The translations under genes and the position numbers were made by a program. From the NCBI RefSeq assembly GCF_946481145.1, contig NZ_CAMLMJ010000010.1, positions 60,929 to 124,928 on the forward strand: DNA of 64,000 nucleotides, in the 5' to 3' direction. Under the pieces are notes generated by a model that made no database searches, had not been told where the DNA came from, and saw only the letters and a list, made by a program, of their open reading frames with translations. The stretch's first letter is position 1, and each line of letters begins with the position of its first letter. This DNA comes from an uncultured Sediminibacterium sp. (GTDB lineage: Bacteria > Bacteroidota > Bacteroidia > Chitinophagales > Chitinophagaceae). Shown here piece after piece: positions 18,855 to 25,844 of this stretch.

Positions 18855-20171
18855 TCAGTTATTTACAAACGGGAACCTTAAATGAAAAGTACTTCCTTCC
18901 CCTACTTTGCTTTCTGCAGTAATACTGCCATGTATGCTGGTCAAAAGTTCCTTACAGAGCATAAGTCCCATACCTGTTCCTTTTTCCCGATTGGTACCAT
19001 AGGTAGTTTTGGCTTTGAAGGTGAATAAGTTTTCCAGTTGTTGATCCGACATACCAATGCCATTGTCTTTGATAGACACCACAAAGTATTCTGGTGTTTC
19101 ATAGGCGTCAATCCGGATACTTCCATTGGCTTTGGTAAATTTGATTGCGTTCTGAATTACATTACGCAAAACCAGTTCCATAATCTTAGGATTTCCGGAA
19201 ATTGTTTTAGATGGATCAATTTGATTTCTTTCGATTCTAATTTGCTTTTTGTCTGCCTGCTTCTCCAGCAGGAGAAGCACACGATCTATTGTTGCACTAA
19301 TATTAACCGGTTCTAAAATACTTTGTTGCAAATAGGGTAATCTCGACCATTCCAATAAGTGTTCCAGCATTTCGATGGTTCCGTCTACACTTTCTGCCAA
19401 CTGTTGTCTCAAATCTCTGGCTTCAGCTTCAGAAAGTATGGTCTGTTCATCCATCAGGTTGAGATAACCTCTGATCATCGACAAAGGACCACGGATATCG
19501 TGACCGATAATTGAAAAGAGTTTATTTTTTTGTTCATCAATCTTTTCCAGTTGTACCCTTTGCTGCTCATTAATCTCGGCTCTTTTTTTTGCCAGCATCC
19601 GTTCACGGAAATAGTTAAACTTAATATAGGTTGTGGTGATATAAATTACCCCAAGACAACAGGTATAAGAGAAAGCGATATCAGTAAAACGCAGACTTCT
19701 ACTTTCGTAGGTTATTTGTATAAACCTGTGGTTGGTATATTCAAGCCATAATAAGATCAATACTGCGATTATATTAATCAGCATCCAGAGCCGGTTAAGC
19801 TTTTCAGGTGATACCACAAGTATTACCATGGCTGCCAATAAAAACAGTAATAAAGTTGGCCCATCTATTCCTGAATTAAAATAATAGTTCAGTATCAAAA
19901 AGCCATATCCGTTAATGGCAAATACAAATAGTGCCAATTTATTTTTAAACCTATGCCTGGATAAATAATAAGCGGTTAATTGGCAAGCCAAAGCAAATAG
20001 CAGGTAATATGCCATTCCGTTCAACCCAATAAAAAAATCGAATATGCTCGATATGAAAAATATGGGTGAAAGGATTAAGAGGGTGGCATGAAATATCCGT
20101 TGCTCCAGGTTAAACTGCTCTGCACTACCCACCCAATAGTTCCAAATATGTTTTTTCCTCGGTACAAGCAT
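18855..20171 (-). CDS. Membrane-bound sensor histidine kinase
   Basis: About 438 residues from the ATG at 20171; a TTG at 20213 would add 14. The N-terminal half (about 30-195) has about six membrane helices and no recognised sensor domain. A short coiled coil (KRAEINEQQRVQLEKIDEQ) leads to the HisKA H-box SIIGHDIRGP with the phospho-accepting His. The HATPase domain has an N-box (LRNVIQNAIKF), G1 (KDNGIGMS) and G2 (GTGMGLMLCKEL), so the catalytic core is complete. No response regulator gene is adjacent, so it is an orphan kinase here. The six-helix N-terminus may sense a membrane or small-molecule signal (inference). Confidence 0.88.
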   Translation of the reverse strand: MLVPRKKHIWNYWVGSAEQFNLEQRIFHATLLILSPIFFISSIFDFFIGLNGMAYYLLFALACQLTAYYLSRHRFKNKLALFVFAINGYGFLILNYYFNSGIDGPTLLLFLLAAMVILVVSPEKLNRLWMLINIIAVLILLWLEYTNHRFIQITYESRSLRFTDIAFSYTCCLGVIYITTTYIKFNYFRERMLAKKRAEINEQQRVQLEKIDEQKNKLFSIIGHDIRGPLSMIRGYLNLMDEQTILSEAEARDLRQQLAESVDGTIEMLEHLLEWSRLPYLQQSILEPVNISATIDRVLLLLEKQADKKQIRIERNQIDPSKTISGNPKIMELVLRNVIQNAIKFTKANGSIRIDAYETPEYFVVSIKDNGIGMSDQQLENLFTFKAKTTYGTNREKGTGMGLMLCKELLTSIHGSITAESKVGEGSTFHLRFPFVNN

Positions 20172-20384
20172 ATCAAATAAAAACGGATACTTTAATCCTA
20201 AGTTATACAACAAAAGGCGGATTAACCGGATTATACTAACCCTATCTGAATTAAGTACTTTTATCTTCGTTAAACATTGTATTTCAATTGTTTATGCAAC
20301 TTTAAATGGCTCTTAAAACATCCTGTAACCTTTTTTATCTGGAGAAATTTGACTGCGAACTGCAGGTGTTCTATTAATAACAGC

Positions 20385-20580
20385 TAGTGCATTTACAGCA
20401 ATCAAATATTTCTTTAAGAAACAGACTTTAAATTTCCTCTCCCTCTTTTATTCCATTAAAAGCAGAAAGTATAAAATAAGCACCCATCAAGGCTTGTAGC
20501 TTGCAGCTTGAAGCCTATTTTCCCCGGACAGTTCTGGCTTGCAGCTTGCGGCCTGCACCTTGAAGCCAATTTCCCCAGAC
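20385..20580 (+). repeat. Interspersed intergenic element, copy 2, with GCTTGCAGC words
   Basis: The block order is the same as at 3085-3232: TAGTGCATTTA, AAATATTTCTTTAAGAA, GACTTTAAATTTC, ATTAAAAGCAGAAAGTATA and AATAAGCACCCATCAAGGCT. The word region differs in spelling (CTTGTAGCTTGCAGCTTGAA) and includes two copies of a (C)CCCGGACAG/CCCAGACAG boundary (20523-20531, 20573-20581). The 68-bp palindrome is absent here; GGTGTTCTATTAATA marks the place where it would sit. Confidence 0.75.
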
Positions 20581-20622
20581 AGTAACGCCTGTTAACTGTT
20601 ACCCTAATTCCCAAATCCTTAC

Positions 20623-20630
20623 TACCTTTG
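20623..20630 (+). promoter_or_regulatory. -7 promoter box for mtaB
   Basis: TACCTTTG followed by C matches TAnnTTTG. It ends 6 bp before the ATG at 20637, implying a very short or absent 5' leader. Confidence 0.55.
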
Positions 20631-20636
20631 CGCCCC

Positions 20637-21917
20637 ATGAGTCAGAAACGTAGTGTAGCATTCCATACTTTAGGCTGCAAGCTTAATTTTTCAGAAACTT
20701 CCACCCTCTCCCGAATGATGGAGCAGGAAGGTTTTGAAAAGAAAAGCTTTGAGGATCAGGCCGATGTGTATGTAATCAACACCTGCTCTGTAACCGATAA
20801 TGCCGACAAAGAATGCAGACAATTGGTTAGGCGTATACAAAGACGCAACCCGGATAGCTTTGTGGTGATCACTGGTTGTTATGCCCAGCTTAAACCAAAA
20901 GAAATAGCCAGTATACCGGGTGTTGACCTGGTGCTTGGAGCCGCTGAGAAATTTAATATAGCCGAACATATCCGGGAACTATCAAAAGGTGATCCTGCAC
21001 GAATCTGCAGTTGTGATATAGATGAAGTAAGCGGATTCAATGCCTCTTTTTCTCAAAATGACCGTACCCGCACTTTTCTAAAAGTACAGGATGGTTGTGA
21101 TTATAATTGTTCTTTCTGTACCATTCCTATGGCAAGGGGGAAGAGTCGCAGTGATAGTATTGAAAATGTACTAAAACACGCAAAACAACTTGCAGCAGAT
21201 GGTGTAAAAGAAATAGTCCTCACAGGTGTTAACCTTGGCGACTTTGGCAAAGGTCCGGATGGTGGCAGACATGAAGAAGATTTCTTCCAGCTTATTCAGG
21301 AATTGGATAAAGTGGAAGGAATTGAGCGGTACCGCATATCGTCTATTGAGCCAAACTTGCTTACCAATGATATTATTGCTTTCGTAGCCAACAGCAATAA
21401 ATTTATGCCCCATTTTCATATCCCTTTACAGAGTGGGAGCAATGAAATTCTTGGACTGATGCGTCGCCGTTATAAAAGAGAATTATATGCTGAAAGGGTG
21501 GCACTCATTAAAACATTAATGCCGCATTGCGCAATTGGTGTAGATGTAATTGTAGGATTTCCTGGAGAAACTGATGCTCATTTTAAAGAAACCTTTGACT
21601 TTTTACACAGTCTCGATGTGAGCTATTTGCATGTATTTACTTATTCTGAAAGAGATCATACCAAAGCCCTTGAAATCAAACCTGTTATTCCGGTTCATAT
21701 AAGGAATGAAAGAAACAAAACCCTGCGCAATCTTTCTTATATGAAAATGCAATACTTCACTTCTCTCCATAATGGACAAAAAAGAAAGGTATTGTTTGAA
21801 GCTTTTGAAAAGAATGGTATGATGGAGGGTTACACCGATAACTATATTCGCATCACCACCCCCTACCGGAAAGAATGGGCGAATGAGATTGTTGAATGGC
21901 AAATAGCAGGTGGGTGA
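20637..21917 (+). CDS. mtaB: tRNA t6A37 methylthiotransferase MtaB
   Basis: A 426-residue radical-SAM enzyme that adds a methylthio group to N6-threonylcarbamoyladenosine at position 37 of ANN-decoding tRNAs. The N-terminal UPF0004 domain has three cluster cysteines (TLGCKLNFSE, NTCSVTDNADKECR and TGCYAQ). The radical-SAM site is CDYNCSFC (C-x3-C-x2-C) followed by TIPMARGKSRS. A short TRAM-like C-terminus follows. TLGCKLN and the spacing identify MtaB rather than MiaB or RimO. The start is the ATG at 20637; an in-frame ATG at 20628 overlaps the promoter box. Followed by TCTGATG word repeats. Confidence 0.93.
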   Translation: MSQKRSVAFHTLGCKLNFSETSTLSRMMEQEGFEKKSFEDQADVYVINTCSVTDNADKECRQLVRRIQRRNPDSFVVITGCYAQLKPKEIASIPGVDLVLGAAEKFNIAEHIRELSKGDPARICSCDIDEVSGFNASFSQNDRTRTFLKVQDGCDYNCSFCTIPMARGKSRSDSIENVLKHAKQLAADGVKEIVLTGVNLGDFGKGPDGGRHEEDFFQLIQELDKVEGIERYRISSIEPNLLTNDIIAFVANSNKFMPHFHIPLQSGSNEILGLMRRRYKRELYAERVALIKTLMPHCAIGVDVIVGFPGETDAHFKETFDFLHSLDVSYLHVFTYSERDHTKALEIKPVIPVHIRNERNKTLRNLSYMKMQYFTSLHNGQKRKVLFEAFEKNGMMEGYTDNYIRITTPYRKEWANEIVEWQIAGG

Positions 21918-22060
21918 TGTCTGATGTCTGATGTCTGATGTCGGATTTGATCTTTGATTTTTTGAATTACTCCATAAATCAAAGATCAAAGATCAATTGT
22001 AGCTTTGTAAGAAATACACCATGATCTATGGTCTATGGTCTATGGACCATGGACTATGGT
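21915..22060. repeat. Three word-repeat families back to back between convergent genes
   Basis: First, four tandem GATGTCT/GATGTCG units (21916-21945). Second, a perfect 12-bp inverted pair GATCTTTGATTT / AAATCAAAGATC (21949-21960 and 21976-21987) with an extra AAAGATC. Third, CTATGGT words (22025-22060) that are themselves palindromic around GGACCATGGAC. The region separates mtaB (+) from the UpxY gene (-). Confidence 0.8.
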
Positions 22061-22067
22061 CCCCTCT

Positions 22068-22586
22068 CTATAGAACCGACAAGTATTCCGCGGGGAATTC
22101 TACTACCATTATTTGACCCAGGCTTTCCAGTTTTACGTAAACTTTCTTTTTGCCTCCTCTTATTACTGTCCCTTCATTTCCCATGAATACTCCATGGTTT
22201 ACCTTGATTTTCATTTCATTCTGGAACCCTTCTTCCGATAGAATGGCAATGCTGGCATCTTTTTCGGCCAGGTATTTTTTAATGGTATCTACTTCTTCAT
22301 CTTTTATGATAGCAGGCTTACCCAGGTAATGCACAAAATTGAGCACACCGTCTGTCATCAAAACCTTTGTTTTTTCTTCGGGGGCTATGCGTACAAATAC
22401 ATAAGATTTAAAAAGGGGATCTTCAATAATCTTTTTCCGGTCGCTCCATTGACGTTCTACCTTTTGAAGTGGGCACCAGCTTTCAATGCCTTTTCTAACA
22501 AGAACAGAATCAATTTTTTTCTCCCAACGGGGCTTAGTATATAATGCGTACCATTTTTTTTCTGGCTCAACGGGGCTAGGCTTCAT
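22068..22586 (-). CDS. UpxY-like NusG-family transcription antiterminator
   Basis: A 172-residue NusG paralogue. The NGN domain (about 10-110) begins KKWYALYTKPRWEKKI and contains CPLQKVERQWSDRKK and LFKSYVFVRI. A KOW domain ends the protein (GNEGTVIRGGKKKVYVKLES). UpxY/RfaH-type proteins bind RNA polymerase and let it read through terminators in surface polysaccharide operons. No such operon is adjacent, so its target is elsewhere. The ATG at 22586 is used; an upstream TTG at 22619 lies in a promoter box. The ATG directly follows the T-run of an intrinsic terminator hairpin (22592-22616), an arrangement discussed under findings. Confidence 0.88.
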   Translation of the reverse strand: MKPSPVEPEKKWYALYTKPRWEKKIDSVLVRKGIESWCPLQKVERQWSDRKKIIEDPLFKSYVFVRIAPEEKTKVLMTDGVLNFVHYLGKPAIIKDEEVDTIKKYLAEKDASIAILSEEGFQNEMKIKVNHGVFMGNEGTVIRGGKKKVYVKLESLGQIMVVEFPAEYLSVL

Positions 22587-22616
22587 AAAAACAGGTGACC
22601 TTTTTGGGGTCACCTG
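22587..22616 (-). terminator. Perfect hairpin terminator abutting the UpxY start codon
   Basis: On the minus strand a 9-bp perfect stem (22608-22616 with 22592-22600) encloses a 7-nt loop and is followed by TTTTT, then the ATG. It should terminate the tail-specific protease transcript, 28 bp after that gene's stop, and also forms the 5' end of any UpxY mRNA from the box at 22617-22624. Confidence 0.75.
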
Positions 22617-22624
22617 CAAATTTA
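22617..22624 (-). promoter_or_regulatory. -7 promoter box for the UpxY gene
   Basis: TAAATTTG on the minus strand followed by C matches TAnnTTTG and directly touches the terminator stem. No convincing -33 TTTG is seen at the expected spacing. Confidence 0.4.
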
Positions 22625-22643
22625 CTATAATTTGTCGACTTAA

Positions 22644-24803
22644 TTAGTGCACTGAAGCCGTAGCTTTTGTGATTTCGCTGGCTAGCCCACCAATTACTTT
22701 AATCGTTTCACTGATATGCATATCTGTTTTAAGTGAACGCAACCATGCCTGATAACGTTCCCCTTTGTTTTTATCCGGGTTATTAAAAAATTTATCCTTA
22801 TCTACTTCTGCAGGTACTACACTCATTTCCTGACTAAGTCTTAATAAGGTATTATTCTGATTAACGGTTGAACGAATCTGCTTTTGCAGGTCGCGGTATT
22901 TATTGATATTCAAACTTGCCGGCTCCTCACCTAATTTAGAAAGCCAAACAAGGTTATCTTTTAAAAGGTTCAAAGAAGCATTTTGTTTTACCCTTTCATT
23001 CTCATTTTGAATAACGAGATCATGGCCGTAATCTTTATGCCAGGTTAGGTATGTTGCTTTATTGATCTGATCCCATGGCAGTGCATTAGGAACATCTTTC
23101 TCCCTTATTTTAAGGTACTCATAAGTATCAGGTAAAACGATATCTGGTTCTATTCCTTTTAATTGAGTGGAGCCACCATTAATACGGTAGAACATCTGGA
23201 AAGTAAGTTTCACTGCTCCCATATCTGTTCTTCCACTATTCATATCAACCACATTACCGAAAGGAACCGTTTTTTGTACCGTACCTTTTCCATAGGTTGA
23301 AGTACTTCCAATAACTACTCCTCTCCTGTAATCCTGAATGGCGCCGGCAAAAATTTCACTGGCAGATGCACTTAATTCATTTACCAATACAGCGAGTGGG
23401 CCATCATATAAAGTACCGGGGCGCTGATCTCCATAAACATTTGCTTTTCCATCTCTGTCGCGCACCTGAACTACCGGACCTTGGTTGATAAATAGCCCTA
23501 CCATCTGGATCACTTCATATAAAGAACCTCCTCCATTATTTCTAAGGTCTATAACGAGCCCTTCAATGTTTTCTTTTTTCAGTTTTACGATTTCTTTTGC
23601 CACATCTTCAGAACAACGATTTCCATTTTCTCTTTCATAATCGGCATAGAATTCTGGCAACCAGATATAGCCAATTTTTTTGTTCCCCTCATTTACAATA
23701 GCACTACGTGCGAATGTTTCATCTAACACAATTTCATCGCGCTGCATGGTTACCACTTTGATGGTACCATCTGTTTTTTTGATGGTGAGTCTTACTTCAG
23801 TTCCTTTATTACCTCTGATCAGTTTCACCACATCTTCCGTTGCATACCCTGCAACATCTACCGGATCTGCGGGTCCTTGTGCAACTTTAAGTATGGCGTC
23901 GTTTACAGCAATCTCTCCGGATTTCCATGCAGCTCCGCCTGGTTGAACTGAGGCGATCTTAACACCAAAATCATCTTCCGTAAGTTGAGCACCGATGCCA
24001 TAAAATCTTCCACTCATTTGTTCATCGAAAGATCTTTTTTCAATCGGAGCAAAATAGTCGGTATGGGGATCCATTAAGCTGGTAACAGAATTAATAAAGG
24101 TGTTGAAACGCTCTTCTTCTTTCACCGTACTTTTGATTCGGTCGAATCTTTTATTCATGGCTTTTAAAACCTGAGCCCTTGCTTCACTTTCCAGTGCCGC
24201 ATCTGATTTTACTTCAAAATCTTTTTTGCCTTTGTTTTGCTCACGCTGATCGAGCAGGTCTACATAACGTTCAAGTGTATAATATTTAAGTAACTTTCTC
24301 CACCTGTCTCTTTGCTCTGTTTCATTAGCCGCATAAGGTAATTTAGAACCATCAAGCATGGCCGATTCATCTTTTGTAAAGTTGAAAGGCTCATTGAGCA
24401 GTTCTTTATAAAGAGCGGTAACTTCTGCAAGTCTTTTTTCGTAAATAACGCCTACAGCAGGGGCAAACTTTATTTCAGCTCCTTTTATTTCATCATCAAG
24501 AGTTAGCTCATGTTTCTTCAATGCATCAATATCTGACTGCAGAAAGAAACTTTTATCATTATCTAATTGATCCAGGAATTTCTGGAACAGCTTTTTGGAA
24601 AAATCATTGTTGATATTTTTCGGACTATAGTGTTGCGTTTCAAGCAATGAACCTACAGCTGCCAAAAGACGCTGGCGCTGCGATAACGATACATCGGTTC
24701 CACCTGTTGTATACCTGAATGCAAAAAACAATGCGCCGAATAAAACAACGGCGATAAGAATCAACCCTTTTCTACGCTTCATAAAATCCTTGATTTTTTT
24801 CAT
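22644..24803 (-). CDS. Tail-specific (carboxy-terminal processing) protease, S41 family
   Basis: About 719 residues from the ATG at 24803 (a TTG at 24815 is less likely). A membrane anchor or signal (about residues 12-30) precedes a Prc-type N-terminal DUF3340 region. A PDZ domain is centred on GRFYGIGAQLTEDDFGVKI and following. The protease core has the catalytic Ser in SASE and the Lys in GKGTVQ, and a C-terminal DUF3340 domain follows. It acts in the periplasm on proteins with non-polar C-termini. Length (about 700) and layout match Prc/Tsp rather than the short CtpA type. It is read alone; the UpxY gene follows after a terminator. Confidence 0.92.
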   Translation of the reverse strand: MKKIKDFMKRRKGLILIAVVLFGALFFAFRYTTGGTDVSLSQRQRLLAAVGSLLETQHYSPKNINNDFSKKLFQKFLDQLDNDKSFFLQSDIDALKKHELTLDDEIKGAEIKFAPAVGVIYEKRLAEVTALYKELLNEPFNFTKDESAMLDGSKLPYAANETEQRDRWRKLLKYYTLERYVDLLDQREQNKGKKDFEVKSDAALESEARAQVLKAMNKRFDRIKSTVKEEERFNTFINSVTSLMDPHTDYFAPIEKRSFDEQMSGRFYGIGAQLTEDDFGVKIASVQPGGAAWKSGEIAVNDAILKVAQGPADPVDVAGYATEDVVKLIRGNKGTEVRLTIKKTDGTIKVVTMQRDEIVLDETFARSAIVNEGNKKIGYIWLPEFYADYERENGNRCSEDVAKEIVKLKKENIEGLVIDLRNNGGGSLYEVIQMVGLFINQGPVVQVRDRDGKANVYGDQRPGTLYDGPLAVLVNELSASASEIFAGAIQDYRRGVVIGSTSTYGKGTVQKTVPFGNVVDMNSGRTDMGAVKLTFQMFYRINGGSTQLKGIEPDIVLPDTYEYLKIREKDVPNALPWDQINKATYLTWHKDYGHDLVIQNENERVKQNASLNLLKDNLVWLSKLGEEPASLNINKYRDLQKQIRSTVNQNNTLLRLSQEMSVVPAEVDKDKFFNNPDKNKGERYQAWLRSLKTDMHISETIKVIGGLASEITKATASVH

Positions 24804-24932
24804 GATACTTACCAAAAATAACTGAAAAGACCGTTCAAACGTCGAATCTTATTACCAATTAACAAAGGTTTTGAGGAGTGGTAGAAAGAAAAAAAACACC
24901 CCCTACTTATGTGAAAAATGTCGATTTCCCCC

Positions 24933-24940
24933 TATTTTTG
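24933..24940 (+). promoter_or_regulatory. -7 promoter box for tRNA-His
   Basis: TATTTTTG followed by C, 15 bp upstream of the mature tRNA 5' end, matches TAnnTTTG. Confidence 0.55.
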
Positions 24941-24955
24941 CACTCCCAATAAAAC

Positions 24956-25030
24956 GGAGAGCGTAGCTCAGTTGGTTAGAGCGTCAGTTTGTGGCACTGA
25001 AGGCCGTGGGTTCGAGACCCATCGTTCTCC
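24956..25030 (+). tRNA. tRNA-His (GTG)
   Basis: A full cloverleaf is readable. The acceptor is GAGAGCG/CGTTCTC (24957-24963 and 25023-25029), the D stem GCTC/GAGC, the anticodon stem TCAGT/ACTGA with loop TTGTGGC (anticodon GTG at 24991-24993), and the T stem GTGGG/CCCAT around TTCGAGA. G at 24956 can pair with the discriminator C at 25030, the G-1:C73 identity pair special to tRNA-His. CCA is not encoded. Confidence 0.96.
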
Positions 25031-25035
25031 CTGGT

Positions 25036-25069
25036 AAAACCTATAGGCTGGTACCTTATAGGTTTTTTA
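25036..25069 (+). terminator. Intrinsic terminator after tRNA-His
   Basis: AAACCTATA pairs with TATAGGTTT around a GC-containing loop and runs into TTTTTT. It ends just before the DUF445 gene. Confidence 0.75.
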
Positions 25070-25081
25070 AATTTATAGTAC

Positions 25082-25684
25082 ATGAGTTATTACCTGGTTC
25101 TTATACCCATTATTGCAGCATTCATTGGCTGGTTTACCAACTGGATTGCCATTAAAATGCTGTTCCATCCGCGTTTACCAAAAAAAATACTGGGTATTAC
25201 CTTTCAGGGTATTTTTCCGAAAAGACAGCAACAATTTGCTGAAAAACTGGGCAAACTGGTTAGTGAAGAATTATTGTCTTTTACTGATATTGAAAAAAAG
25301 ATCACCGATCCTAAAAATATCCAACAACTGATGCCGGTTGTGGAGAACCATATTGATCAGTTCTTACGCCATAAACTGGCAGATGAAATGCCGATCATTA
25401 GCATGTTTATCGGTGAAAATACCATACAACAGCTGAAAGGCACTTTTATGAAAGAACTGGAAACCCTGTTTCCTTTAATTATGCAGCGTTATATGGGGAA
25501 TTTACAGAAGGATTTAGACCTTGAACGCATTGTAATTGAAAAAGTGGCGGGCTTTTCCACCGATAAATTAGAATCAATACTAACCAGTATTATGTCGCGG
25601 GAGTTCCGTTTTATTGAGCGACTGGGCGCCATACTTGGCTTTATAATTGGCCTTTTACAGGTATTACTCACCCTCCTTTCCTAA
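25082..25684 (+). CDS. DUF445 family membrane-anchored protein
   Basis: A 200-residue protein with a hydrophobic N-terminus (about 3-22, VLIPIIAAFIGWFTNWIAIKML) and a C-terminal hydrophobic segment (about 182-199). Both DUF445 marks are present: GWFTNWIAIKMLFHP and, after a short loop, FQGIFPKRQQQFAEKLG. The middle is helical and charged. The family is uncharacterised; some members are called YheB-like. Shorter than the 400-residue members elsewhere but normal for this lineage. It follows the tRNA terminator by only 12 bp, so its promoter must overlap the tRNA unit or it depends on read-through. Confidence 0.8.
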   Translation: MSYYLVLIPIIAAFIGWFTNWIAIKMLFHPRLPKKILGITFQGIFPKRQQQFAEKLGKLVSEELLSFTDIEKKITDPKNIQQLMPVVENHIDQFLRHKLADEMPIISMFIGENTIQQLKGTFMKELETLFPLIMQRYMGNLQKDLDLERIVIEKVAGFSTDKLESILTSIMSREFRFIERLGAILGFIIGLLQVLLTLLS

Positions 25685-25844
25685 TACACCGAAATAAAGC
25701 AGGGTATCACCGACAACTCATCACATAGGGGGTACCATGCATCAAACTTTATCCTTTTAAAATTGTCATACTACCGTCTGTGTAAACAAAAAATACAAAC
25801 AACATCAACGTTGCAACTTTGCATCATATAATACAACAATAAAC

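Larger units (their letters stand above)
20172..20636. other. Repeat-rich divergent gap between histidine kinase and mtaB
   Basis: The middle and right parts hold the second copy of the interspersed element (20385-20489) and a GCTTGCAGCTTG-type word block (20490-20580). The mtaB promoter box lies at 20623-20630. No ORF of note. Confidence 0.6.
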
